Shown here: positions 40,841 to 53,072 of the stretch, in pieces
Layout: each line of letters opens with the position of its first letter
How positions within the stretch are numbered: the first letter of the stretch is position 1
Assembly: GCA_028622995.1 (NCBI GenBank)
Contig: JAJQJQ010000041.1
Location: 496,001-560,000, forward strand
Direction of reading: 5' to 3'
DNA from: Panagrolaimus kolymaensis
Taxonomy: Eukaryota > Nematoda > Chromadorea > Rhabditida > Panagrolaimidae
Length of the DNA: 64,000 nucleotides
Program-made: the position numbers and the translations under genes
Notes under the pieces: model-generated
What the model was told of the DNA's origin: nothing
Seen by the model: only the letters and a program-made list of their open reading frames with translations
The model's database searches: none

Positions 40841-42192
40841 GCATGGCCCGAGGCTTCAAGGCCACAAAAATAAAAACCTTTTGATTTTTCCAATTTCATT
40901 TGTTGAGTTTGAAACTTTTAATTTATGTTTATTTTTACGGCAGAAATAATACCAAACAATTTTTTTCATTTGTAGGCATGGCCCGAGGCTTCAAGGCCAC
41001 AAAAATAAAAACCTTTTGATTTTTCCAATTTAATTTGTTGAGTTTGAAACTTTTAATTTATGTTTATTTTTACGGCAGAAATAATACCAAACAATTTTTT
41101 TCATTTGTAGGCATGGCCCGAGGCTTCAAGGCCACAAAAATAAAAACCTTTTGATTTTTCCAATTTCATTTGTTGAGTTTGAAACTTTTAATTTATGTTT
41201 ATTTTTACGGCAGAAATAATACCAAACAATTTTTTTCATTTGTAGGCATGGCCCGAGGCTTCAAGGCCACAAAAATAAAAACCTTTTGATTTTTCCAATT
41301 TCATTTGTTGAGTTTGAAACTTTTAATTTATGTTTATTTTTACGGCAGAAATAATACCAAACAATTTTTTTCATTTGTAGGCATGGCCCGAGGCTTCAAG
41401 GCCACAAAAATAAAAACCTTTTGATTTTTCCAATTTAATTTGTTGAGTTTGAAACTTTTAATTTATGTTTATTTTTACGGCAGAAATAATACCAAACAAT
41501 TTTTTTCATTTGTAGGCATGGCCCGAGGCTTCAAGGCCACAAAAATAAAAACCTTTTGATTTTTCCAATTTCATTTGTTGAGTTTGAAACTTTTAATTTA
41601 TGTTTATTTTTACGGCAGAAATAATACCAAACAATTTTTTTCATTTGTAGGCATGCCCCGAGGCTTCAAGGCCACAAAAATAAAAATATATCTTAATTTT
41701 GCCATATTCATTTGTTGAGTTTGAAACTTTTAATTTATGTTTATTTTTACGGCAGAAATAATACCAAACAATTTTTTTCATTTGTAGGCATGGCCCGAGG
41801 CTTCAAGGCCACAAAAATAAAAACCTTTTGATTTTTCCAATTTCATTTGTTGAGTTTGAAACTTTTAATTTATGTTTATTTTTACGGCAGAAATAATACC
41901 AAACAATTTTTTTCATTTGTAGGCATGGCCCGAGGCTTCAAGGCCACAAAAATAAAAACCTTTTGATTTTTCCAATTTCATTTGTTGAGTTTGAAACTTT
42001 TAATTTATGTTTATTTTTACGGCAGAAATAATACCAAACAATTTTTTTCATTTGTAGGCATGGCCCGAGGCTTCAAGGCCACAAAAATAAAAACCTTTTG
42101 ATTTTTCCAATTTAATTTGTTGAGTTTGAAACTTTTAATTTATGTTTATTTTTACGGCAGAAATAATACCAAACAATTTTTTTCATTTGTAG
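40841..42192 (+). repeat. Second copy of the 1352-bp segment
   Basis: Same order and same head variants as 35413-36764, at a shift of 5428 bp (40 monomers). The intervening 4.1 kb is a different mix, including alternating A (gcatggccc) and B (gcatgcccc) dimers at 39481-40024. Confidence 0.83.
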
Positions 42193-42740
42193 GCATGGCC
42201 CGAGGCTTCAAGGCCACAAAAATAAAAATATATCTTAATTTTGCCATATTCATTTGTTGAGTTTGAAACTTTTAATTTATGTTTATTTTTACGGCAGAAA
42301 TAATACCAAACAATTTTTTTCATTTGTAGGCATGGCCCGAGGCTTCAAGGCCACAAAAATAAAAATATATCTTAATTTTGCCATATTCATTTGTTGAGTT
42401 TGAAACTTTTAATTTATGTTTATTTTTACGGCAGAAATAATACCAAACAATTTTTTTCATTTGTAGGCATGCCCCGAGGCTTCAAGGCCACAAAAATAAA
42501 AATATATCTTAATTTTGCCATATTCATTTGTTGAGTTTGAAACTTTTAATTTATGTTTATTTTTACGGCAGAAATAATACCAAACAATTTTTTTCATTTG
42601 TAGGCATGCCCCGAGGCTTCAAGGCCACAAAAATAAAAATATATCTTAATTTTGCCATATTCATTTGTTGAGTTTGAAACTTTTAATTTATGTTTATTTT
42701 TACGGCAGAAATAATACCAAACAATTTTTTTCATTTGTAG

Positions 42741-42874
42741 GCATGCCCCGAGGCTTCAAGGCCACAAAAATAAAAACCTTTTGATTTTTCCAATTTAATT
42801 TGTTGAGTTTGAAACTTTTAATTTATGTTTATTTTTACGGCGAAATAATACCAAACAATTTTTTTCATTTGTAG
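42741..42874 (+). repeat. 134-bp B monomer with a one-base deletion
   Basis: The usual acggcagaaat reads acggcgaaat, so one base is missing. The head is gcatgcccc. The deletion is unique in the window, so it is younger than the local homogenisation, or it is a sequencing error. Confidence 0.88.
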
Positions 42875-44099
42875 GCATGGCCCGAGGCTTCAAGGCCACA
42901 AAAATAAAAACCTTTTGATTTTTCCAATTTCATTTGTTGAGTTTGAAACTTTTAATTTATGTTTATTTTTACGGCAGAAATAATACCAAACAATTTTTTT
43001 CATTTGTAGGCATGCCCCGAGGCTTCAAGGCCACAAAAATAAAAACCTTTTGATTTTTCCAATTTAATTTGTTGAGTTTGAAACTTTTAATTTATGTTTA
43101 TTTTTACGGCAGAAATAATACCAAACAATTTTTTTCATTTGTAGGCATGGCCCGAGGCTTCAAGGCCACAAAAATAAAAATATATCTTATTTTTGCCATA
43201 TTCATTTGTTGAGTTTGAAACTTTTAATTTATGTTTATTTTTACGGCAGAAATAATACCAAACAATTTTTTTCATTTGTAGGCATGCCCCGAGGCTTCAA
43301 GGCCACAAAAATAAAAATATATCTTAATTTTGCCATATTCATTTGTTGAGTTTGAAACTTTTAATTTATGTTTATTTTTACGGCAGAAATAATACCAAAC
43401 AATTTTTTTCATTTGTAGGCATGCCCCGAGGCTTCAAGGCCACAAAAATAAAAATATATCTTAATTTTGCCATATTCATTTGTTGAGTTTGAAACTTTTA
43501 ATTTATGTTTATTTTTACGGCAGAAATAATACCAAACAATTTTTTTCATTTGTAGGCATGCCCCGAGGCTTCAAGGCCACAAAAATAAAAACCTTTTGAT
43601 TTTTCCAATTTCATTTGTTGAGTTTGAAACTTTTAATTTATGTTTATTTTTACGGCAGAAATAATACCAAACAATTTTTTTCATTTGTAGGCATGGCCCG
43701 AGGCTTCAAGGCCACAAAAATAAAAACCTTTTGATTTTTCCAATTTAATTTGTTGAGTTTGAAACTTTTAATTTATGTTTATTTTTACGGCAGAAATAAT
43801 ACCAAACAATTTTTTTCATTTGTAGGCATGGCCCGAGGCTTCAAGGCCACAAAAATAAAAATATATCTTAATTTTGCCATATTCATTTGTTGAGTTTGAA
43901 ACTTTTAATTTATGTTTATTTTTACGGCAGAAATAATACCAAACAATTTTTTTCATTTGTAGGCATGCCCCGAGGCTTCAAGGCCACAAAAATAAAAATA
44001 TATCTTAATTTTGCCATATTCATTTGTTGAGTTTGAAACTTTTAATTTATGTTTATTTTTACGGCAGAAATAATACCAAACAATTTTTTTCATTTGTAG

Positions 44100-46138
44100 G
44101 CATGCCCCGAGGCTTCAAGGCCACAAAAATAAAAACCTTTTGATTTTTCCAATTTAATTTGTTGAGTTTGAAACTTTTAATTTATGTTTATTTTTACGGC
44201 AGAAATAATACCAAACAATTTTTTTCATTTGTAGGCATGGCCCGAGGCTTCAAGGCCACAAAAATAAAAATATATCTTAATTTTGCCATATTCATTTGTT
44301 GAGTTTGAAACTTTTAATTTATGTTTATTTTTACGGCAGAAATAATACCAAACAATTTTTTTCATTTGTAGGCATGCCCCGAGGCTTCAAGGCCACAAAA
44401 ATAAAAACCTTTTGATTTTTCCAATTTAATTTGTTGAGTTTGAAACTTTTAATTTATGTTTATTTTTACGGCAGAAATAATACCAAACAATTTTTTTCAT
44501 TTGTAGGCATGGCCCGAGGCTTCAAGGCCACAAAAATAAAAATATATCTTAATTTTGCCATATTCATTTGTTGAGTTTGAAACTTTTAATTTATGTTTAT
44601 TTTTACGGCAGAAATAATACCAAACAATTTTTTTCATTTGTAGGCATGCCCCGAGGCTTCAAGGCCACAAAAATAAAAACCTTTTGATTTTTCCAATTTC
44701 ATTTGTTGAGTTTGAAACTTTTAATTTATGTTTATTTTTACGGCAGAAATAATACCAAACAATTTTTTTCATTTGTAGGCATGGCCCGAGGCTTCAAGGC
44801 CACAAAAATAAAAATATATCTTAATTTTGCCATATTCATTTGTTGAGTTTGAAACTTTTAATTTATGTTTATTTTTACGGCAGAAATAATACCAAACAAT
44901 TTTTTTCATTTGTAGGCATGCCCCGAGGCTTCAAGGCCACAAAAATAAAAACCTTTTGATTTTTCCAATTTAATTTGTTGAGTTTGAAACTTTTAATTTA
45001 TGTTTATTTTTACGGCAGAAATAATACCAAACAATTTTTTTCATTTGTAGGCATGGCCCGAGGCTTCAAGGCCACAAAAATAAAAATATATCTTTATTTT
45101 GCCATATTCATTTGTTGAGTTTGAAACTTTTAATTTATGTTTATTTTTACGGCAGAAATAATACCAAACAATTTTTTTCATTTGTAGGCATGGCCCGAGG
45201 CTTCAAGGCCACAAAAATAAAAATATATCTTTATTTTGCCATATTCATTTGTTGAGTTTGAAACTTTTAATTTATGTTTATTTTTACGGCAGAAATAATA
45301 CCAAACAATTTTTTTCATTTGTAGGCATGCCCCGAGGCTTCAAGGCCACAAAAATAAAAACCTTTTGATTTTTCCAATTTAATTTGTTGAGTTTGAAACT
45401 TTTAATTTATGTTTATTTTTACGGCAGAAATAATACCAAACAATTTTTTTCATTTGTAGGCATGGCCCGAGGCTTCAAGGCCACAAAAATAAAAATATAT
45501 CTTAATTTTGCCATATTCATTTGTTGAGTTTGAAACTTTTAATTTATGTTTATTTTTACGGCAGAAATAATACCAAACAATTTTTTTCATTTGTAGGCAT
45601 GCCCCGAGGCTTCAAGGCCACAAAAATAAAAACCTTTTGATTTTTCCAATTTCATTTGTTGAGTTTGAAACTTTTAATTTATGTTTATTTTTACGGCAGA
45701 AATAATACCAAACAATTTTTTTCATTTGTAGGCATGGCCCGAGGCTTCAAGGCCACAAAAATAAAAATATATCTTAATTTTGCCATATTCATTTGTTGAG
45801 TTTGAAACTTTTAATTTATGTTTATTTTTACGGCAGAAATAATACCAAACAATTTTTTTCATTTGTAGGCATGCCCCGAGGCTTCAAGGCCACAAAAATA
45901 AAAACCTTTTGATTTTTCCAATTTAATTTGTTGAGTTTGAAACTTTTAATTTATGTTTATTTTTACGGCAGAAAAAATACCAAACAATTTTTTTCATTTG
46001 TAGGCATGGCCCGAGGCTTCAAGGCCACAAAAATAAAAACCTTTTGATTTTTCCAATTTCATTTGTTGAGTTTGAAACTTTTAATTTATGTTTATTTTTA
46101 CGGCAGAAATAATACCAAACAATTTTTTTCATTTGTAG
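44100..46138 (+). repeat. Copy 1 of a 15-monomer tandem duplication
   Basis: The order B,A,B,A,Bc,A,B,A,A,B,A,Bc,A,B,Bc (seven A and eight B, 2039 bp) is followed directly by a second copy at 46139-48178. Marker agreement includes gcatgcccc heads in the same slots and the unique gaaaaaatacc in the B copies at 45869 and 47909. Differences are the head of the first monomer (gcatgcccc at 44100, gcatggccc at 46139), tctttatttt at 45188 against tcttaatttt at 47228, and one extra T at about 46667. Confidence 0.9.
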
Positions 46139-48178
46139 GCATGGCCCGAGGCTTCAAGGCCACAAAAATAAAAACCTTTTGATTTTTCCAATTTAATTTG
46201 TTGAGTTTGAAACTTTTAATTTATGTTTATTTTTACGGCAGAAATAATACCAAACAATTTTTTTCATTTGTAGGCATGGCCCGAGGCTTCAAGGCCACAA
46301 AAATAAAAATATATCTTAATTTTGCCATATTCATTTGTTGAGTTTGAAACTTTTAATTTATGTTTATTTTTACGGCAGAAATAATACCAAACAATTTTTT
46401 TCATTTGTAGGCATGCCCCGAGGCTTCAAGGCCACAAAAATAAAAACCTTTTGATTTTTCCAATTTAATTTGTTGAGTTTGAAACTTTTAATTTATGTTT
46501 ATTTTTACGGCAGAAATAATACCAAACAATTTTTTTCATTTGTAGGCATGGCCCGAGGCTTCAAGGCCACAAAAATAAAAATATATCTTAATTTTGCCAT
46601 ATTCATTTGTTGAGTTTGAAACTTTTAATTTATGTTTATTTTTACGGCAGAAATAATACCAAACAATTTTTTTTCATTTGTAGGCATGCCCCGAGGCTTC
46701 AAGGCCACAAAAATAAAAACCTTTTGATTTTTCCAATTTCATTTGTTGAGTTTGAAACTTTTAATTTATGTTTATTTTTACGGCAGAAATAATACCAAAC
46801 AATTTTTTTCATTTGTAGGCATGGCCCGAGGCTTCAAGGCCACAAAAATAAAAATATATCTTAATTTTGCCATATTCATTTGTTGAGTTTGAAACTTTTA
46901 ATTTATGTTTATTTTTACGGCAGAAATAATACCAAACAATTTTTTTCATTTGTAGGCATGCCCCGAGGCTTCAAGGCCACAAAAATAAAAACCTTTTGAT
47001 TTTTCCAATTTAATTTGTTGAGTTTGAAACTTTTAATTTATGTTTATTTTTACGGCAGAAATAATACCAAACAATTTTTTTCATTTGTAGGCATGGCCCG
47101 AGGCTTCAAGGCCACAAAAATAAAAATATATCTTTATTTTGCCATATTCATTTGTTGAGTTTGAAACTTTTAATTTATGTTTATTTTTACGGCAGAAATA
47201 ATACCAAACAATTTTTTTCATTTGTAGGCATGGCCCGAGGCTTCAAGGCCACAAAAATAAAAATATATCTTAATTTTGCCATATTCATTTGTTGAGTTTG
47301 AAACTTTTAATTTATGTTTATTTTTACGGCAGAAATAATACCAAACAATTTTTTTCATTTGTAGGCATGCCCCGAGGCTTCAAGGCCACAAAAATAAAAA
47401 CCTTTTGATTTTTCCAATTTAATTTGTTGAGTTTGAAACTTTTAATTTATGTTTATTTTTACGGCAGAAATAATACCAAACAATTTTTTTCATTTGTAGG
47501 CATGGCCCGAGGCTTCAAGGCCACAAAAATAAAAATATATCTTAATTTTGCCATATTCATTTGTTGAGTTTGAAACTTTTAATTTATGTTTATTTTTACG
47601 GCAGAAATAATACCAAACAATTTTTTTCATTTGTAGGCATGCCCCGAGGCTTCAAGGCCACAAAAATAAAAACCTTTTGATTTTTCCAATTTCATTTGTT
47701 GAGTTTGAAACTTTTAATTTATGTTTATTTTTACGGCAGAAATAATACCAAACAATTTTTTTCATTTGTAGGCATGGCCCGAGGCTTCAAGGCCACAAAA
47801 ATAAAAATATATCTTAATTTTGCCATATTCATTTGTTGAGTTTGAAACTTTTAATTTATGTTTATTTTTACGGCAGAAATAATACCAAACAATTTTTTTC
47901 ATTTGTAGGCATGCCCCGAGGCTTCAAGGCCACAAAAATAAAAACCTTTTGATTTTTCCAATTTAATTTGTTGAGTTTGAAACTTTTAATTTATGTTTAT
48001 TTTTACGGCAGAAAAAATACCAAACAATTTTTTTCATTTGTAGGCATGGCCCGAGGCTTCAAGGCCACAAAAATAAAAACCTTTTGATTTTTCCAATTTC
48101 ATTTGTTGAGTTTGAAACTTTTAATTTATGTTTATTTTTACGGCAGAAATAATACCAAACAATTTTTTTCATTTGTAG
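46139..48178 (+). repeat. Copy 2 of the 15-monomer tandem duplication
   Basis: This is 2040 bp, one base longer than copy 1 because of a T8 tract in the A copy at 46546. Otherwise it follows copy 1 slot for slot. Homology ends at 48179, where copy 1 would be followed by B and this one is followed by Bc. Confidence 0.9.
46546..46683 (+). repeat. 138-bp A monomer with a T8 tract
   Basis: The T7 tract before catttgtag is T8 here (46667-46674), the only such expansion in the window. The extra base joins two reading frames and produces the 61-codon open frame 46607-46792. That frame starts with TTG, runs across a monomer junction and is not a gene. Confidence 0.9.
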
Positions 48179-48448
48179 GCATGGCCCGAGGCTTCAAGGC
48201 CACAAAAATAAAAACCTTTTGATTTTTCCAATTTCATTTGTTGAGTTTGAAACTTTTAATTTATGTTTATTTTTACGGCAGAAATAATACCAAACAATTT
48301 TTTTCATTTGTAGGCATGGCCCGAGGCTTCAAGGCCACAAAAATAAAAACCTTTTGATTTTTCCAATTTAATTTGTTGAGTTTGAAACTTTTAATTTATG
48401 TTTATTTTTACGGCAGAAATAATACCAAACAATTTTTTTCATTTGTAG

Positions 48449-48856
48449 GCATGGCCCGAGGCTTCAGGCCACAAAAATAAAAATATATCTTAATTTTGCC
48501 ATATTCATTTGTTGAGTTTGAAACTTTTAATTTATGTTTATTTTTACGGCAGAAATAATACCAAACAATTTTTTTCATTTGTAGGCATGGCCCGAGGCTT
48601 CAAGGCCACAAAAATAAAAACCTTTTGATTTTTCCAATTTAATTTGTTGAGTTTGAAACTTTTAATTTATGTTTATTTTTACGCCAGAAATAATACCAAA
48701 CAATTTTTTTCATTTGTAGGCATGGCCCGAGGCTTCAAGGCCACAAAAATAAAAATATATCTTAATTTTGGCATATTCATTTGTTGAGTTTGAAACTTTT
48801 AATTTATGTTTATTTTTACGGCAGAAATAATACCAAACAATTTTTTTCATTTGTAG
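48449..48856 (+). repeat. Three-monomer block repeated at 50348-50755
   Basis: The block is a 136-bp A (head gcttcaggcc, one A lost), a B with acgccag, and an A with ttttggcata. The same three copies with the same rare markers recur at 50348, 50484 and 50619, 1899 bp downstream. The B-A pair occurs a third time at 53073 and 53208. The shared one-base deletion shows the two copies descend from one event. Confidence 0.88.
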
Positions 48857-48991
48857 GCATGGCCCGAGGCTTCAAGGCCACAAAAATAAAAACCTTTTGA
48901 TTTTTCCAATTTCATTTGTTGAGTTTGAAACTTTTAATTTATGTTTATTTTTACGGCAGAAATAATACCTAACAATTCATTTCATTTGTAG

Positions 48992-50077
48992 GCATGGCCC
49001 GAGGCTTCAAGGCCACAAAAATAAAAACCTTTTGATTTTTCCAATTTCATTTGTTGAGTTTGAAACTTTTAATTTATGTTTATTTTTACGGCAGAAATAA
49101 TACCTAACAATTCATTTCATTTGTAGGCATGGCCCGAGGCTTCAAGGCTATAAAAATAAAAACCTTTTGATTTTTCCAATTTAATTTGTTGAGTTTGAAA
49201 CTTTTAATTTATGTTTATTTTTACGGCAGAAATAATACCAAACAATTTTTTTCATTTGTAGGCATGGCCCGAGGCTTCAAGGCCACAAAAATAAAAATAT
49301 ATCTTAATTTTGCCATATTCATTTGTTGAGTTTGAAACTTTTAATTTATGTTTATTTTTACGACAGAAATAATACCAAACAATTTTTTTCATTTGTAGGC
49401 ATGGCCCGAGGCTTCAAGGCCATAAAAATAAAAATATATCTTAATTTTTCCAAATTCATTTGTTGAGTTTGAAACTTTTAATTTATGTTTATTTTTACGA
49501 CAGAAATAATACCAAACAATTTTTTTCATTTGTAGGCATGGCCCGAGGCTTCAAGGCCACAAAAATAAAAACCTTTTGATTTTTCCAATTTCATTTGTTG
49601 AGTTTGAAACTTTTAATTTATGTTTATTTTTACGGCAGAAATAATACCTAACAATTCATTTCATTTGTAGGCATGGCCCGAGGCTTCAAGGCTATAAAAA
49701 TAAAAACCTTTTGATTTTTCCAATTTAATTTGTTGAGTTTGAAACTTTTAATTTATGTTTATTTTTACGGCAGAAATAATACCAAACAATTTTTTTCATT
49801 TGTAGGCATGGCCCGAGGCTTCAAGGCCACAAAAATAAAAATATATCTTAATTTTGCCATATTCATTTGTTGAGTTTGAAACTTTTAATTTATGTTTATT
49901 TTTACGGCAGAAATAATACCAAACAATTTTTTTCATTTGTAGGCATGCCCCGAGGCTTCAAGGCCACAAAAATAAAAACCTTTTGATTTTTCCAATTTAA
50001 TTTGTTGAGTTTGAAACTTTTAATTTATGTTTATTTTTACGGCAGAAAAAATACCAAACAATTTTTTTCATTTGTAG
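48992..50077 (+). repeat. 544-bp four-monomer repeat with ctataaaa B copies
   Basis: Bc (cctaac tail), B (gctataaaa), A and one more monomer begin at 48992 and again at 49536. The fourth monomer differs: A in the first, and B with gcatgcccc and gaaaaaatacc in the second. The trio Bc, B(ctata), A appears once more at 55662. The A copy at 49399 has a mixed block, cttaatttttccaaattc, with B-like ttttccaa inside an A-length monomer. Confidence 0.84.
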
Positions 50078-50347
50078 GCATGGCCCGAGGCTTCAAGGCC
50101 ACAAAAATAAAAACCTTTTGATTTTTCCAATTTCATTTGTTGAGTTTGAAACTTTTAATTTATGTTTATTTTTACGGCAGAAATAATACCAAACAATTTT
50201 TTTCATTTGTAGGCATGGCCCGAGGCTTCAAGGCCATAAAAATAAAAACCTTTTGATTTTTCCAATTTAATTTGTTGAGTTTGAAACTTTTAATTTATGT
50301 TTATTTTTACGGCAGAAATAATACCAAACAATTTTTTTCATTTGTAG
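50078..50347 (+). repeat. Bc and ata-B pair preceding the duplicated 136-bp A copy
   Basis: Two B-type monomers, Bc at 50078 and B with ccataaaa at 50213. The latter is one of only three ata-B copies not preceded by a cctaac tail. Confidence 0.85.
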
Positions 50348-50483
50348 GCATGGCCCGAGGCTTCAGGCCACAAAAATAAAAATATATCTTAATTTTGCCA
50401 TATTCATTTGTTGAGTTTGAAACTTTTAATTTATGTTTATTTTTACGGCAGAAATAATACCAAACAATTTTTTTCATTTGTAG

Positions 50484-53072
50484 GCATGGCCCGAGGCTTC
50501 AAAGCCACAAAAATAAAAACCTTTTGATTTTTCCAATTTAATTTGTTGAGTTTGAAACTTTTAATTTATGTTTATTTTTACGCCAGAAATAATACCAAAC
50601 AATTTTTTTCATTTGTAGGCATGGCCCGAGGCTTCAAGGCCACAAAAATAAAAATATATCTTAATTTTGGCATATTCATTTGTTGAGTTTGAAACTTTTA
50701 ATTTATGTTTATTTTTACGGCAGAAATAATACCAAACAATTTTTTTCATTTGTAGGCATGGCCCGAGGCTTCAAGGCCACAAAAATAAAAATATATCTTA
50801 ATTTTGCCATATTCATTTGTTGAGTTTGAAACTTTTAATTTATGTTTATTTTTACGGCAGAAATAATACCAAACAATTTTTTTCATTTGTAGGCATGGCC
50901 CGAGGCTTTAAGGCCACAAAAATAAAAATATATCTTAATTTTGCCATATTCATTTGTTGAGTTTGAAACTTTTAATTTATGTTTATTTTTACGGCAGAAA
51001 TAATACCAAACAATTTTTTTCATTTGTAGGCATGGCCCGAGGCTTCAAGGCCACAAAAATAAAAACCTTTTGATTTTTCCAATTTAATTTGTTGAGTTTG
51101 AAACTTTTAATTTATGTTTATTTTTACGGCAGAAATAATACCAAACAATTTTTTTCATTTGTAGGCATGCCCCGAGGCTTCAAGGCCACAAAAATAAAAA
51201 CCTTTTGATTTTTCCAATTTAATTTGTTGAGTTTGAAACTTTTAATTTATGTTTATTTTTACGGCAGAAATAATACCAAACAATTTTTTTCATTTGTAGG
51301 CATGGCCCGAGGCTTCAAGGCCACAAAAATAAAAACCTTTTGATTTTTCCAATTTAATTTGTTGAGTTTGAAACTTTTAATTTATGTTTATTTTTACGGC
51401 AGAAATAATACCAAACAATTTTTTTCATTTGTAGGCATGGCCCGAGGCTTCAAGGCCACAAAAATAAAAATATATCTTAATTTTGCCATATTCATTTGTT
51501 GAGTTTGAAACTTTTAATTTATGTTTATTTTTACGGCAGAAATAATACCAAACAATTTTTTTCATTTGTAGGCATGGCCCGAGGCTTCAAGACCACAAAA
51601 ATAAAAATATATCTTAATTTTGCCATATTCATTTGTTGAGTTTGAAACTTTTAATTTATGTTTATTTTTACGGCAGAAATAATACCAAACAATTTTTTTC
51701 ATTTGTAGGCATGGCCCGAGGCTTCAAGACCACAAAAATAAAAATATATCTTAATTTTGCCCATTTCATTTGTTGAGTTTGAAACTTTTAATTTATGTTT
51801 ATTTTTACGGCAGAAATAATACCAAACAATTTTTTTCATTTGTAGGCATGGCCCGAGGCTTCAAGGCCACAAAAATAAAAACCTTTTGATTTTTCCAATT
51901 TAATTTGTTGAGTTTGAAACTTTTAATTTATGTTTATTTTTACGGCAGAAATAATACCAAACAATTAATTTCATTTCTAGGCATGGCCCAAGTCTTCAAG
52001 GCCACAAAAATAAAAATATATCTTAATTTTGCCATATTCATTTGTTGAGTTTGAAACTTTTAATTTATGTTTATTTTTACGGCAGAAATAATACCAAACA
52101 ATTTTTTTCATTTGTAGGCATGGCCCGAGGCTTCAAGGCCACAAAAATAAAAATATATCTTAATTTTGCCATATTCATTTGTTGAGTTTGAAACTTTTAA
52201 TTTATGTTTATTTTTACGGCAGAAATAATACCAAACAATTTTTTTCATTTGTAGGCATGGCCCGAGGCTTCAAGAACACAAAAATAAAAATATATCTTAA
52301 TTTTGCCATATTCATTTGTTGAGTTTGAAACTTTTAATTTATGTTTATTTTTACGGCAGAAATAATACCAAACAATTTTTTTCATTTGTAGGCATGGCCC
52401 GAGGCTTCAAGAACACAAAAATAAAAATATATCTTAATTTTGCCCATTTCATTTGTTGAGTTTGAAACTTTTAATTTATGTTTATTTTTACTGCAGAAAT
52501 AATACCAAACAATTAATTTCATTTGTAGGCATGGCCCAAGTCTTCAAGGCCACAAAAATAAAAATATATCTTAATTTTGCAATATTCATTTGTTGAGTTT
52601 GAAACTTTTAATTTATGTTTATTTTTACGCCAGAAATAATACCAAACAATTTTTTTCATTTGTAGGCATGGCCCGAGGCTTCAAGGCCACAAAAATAAAA
52701 ACCTTTTGATTTTTCCAATTTAATTTGTTGAGTTTGAAACTTTTAATTTATGTTTATTTTTACGGCAGAAATAATACCAAACAATTTTTTTCATTTGTAG
52801 GCATGGCCCGAGGCTTCAAGGCCACAAAAATAAAAATATATCTTAATTTTGCCATATTCATTTGTTGAGTTTGAAACTTTTAATTTATGTTTATTTTTAC
52901 GACAGAAATAATACCAAACAATTTTTTTCATTTGTAGGCATGGCCCGAGGCTTCAAGGCCACAAAAATAAAAACCTTTTGATTTTTCCAATTTCATTTGT
53001 TGAGTTTGAAACTTTTAATTTATGTTTATTTTTACGGCAGAAATAATACCAAACAATTTTTTTCATTTGTAG
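50484..53072 (+). repeat. Copy 1 of a 2589-bp, 19-monomer tandem duplication
   Basis: Twelve A and seven B copies. Every rare marker I checked recurs exactly 2589 bp later: gcttcaaagcc (50500, 53089), gctttaagg, caagaccac twice, the catttctag tail (51977, 54566), cccaagtc heads, caagaacac twice, gcccattt, actgcag, acgacag and a lone gcatgcccc head (51165, 53754). Copy 2 begins at the next base after copy 1. The first difference I found is acggcag against acgacag in the last monomer. Confidence 0.94.

Larger units (their letters stand above)
32834..48448 (+). repeat. Domain III: B-rich array with gcatgcccc heads and Bc copies
   Basis: The domain has 115 monomers, 45 A and 70 B (61% B, the highest in the window). 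The head gcatgccccg, in place of gcatggcccg, appears first at 32969 and in 41 copies of this domain; only three more occur later (49943, 51165 and 53754). The change creates GCATGC. Bc copies (atttcatttg) first appear at 33104. All A copies read cttttaat. One 134-bp and one 138-bp copy cancel in the length sum. Confidence 0.9.

Noticed and set aside
46607..46792. A 61-codon open reading frame on the + strand
   Set aside because: It lies wholly within satellite monomers, begins with TTG, and exists only because the T8 tract at 46667-46674 shifts the frame at one copy. The same sequence in other monomers is closed by stops. No start context, domain or neighbour supports a gene.
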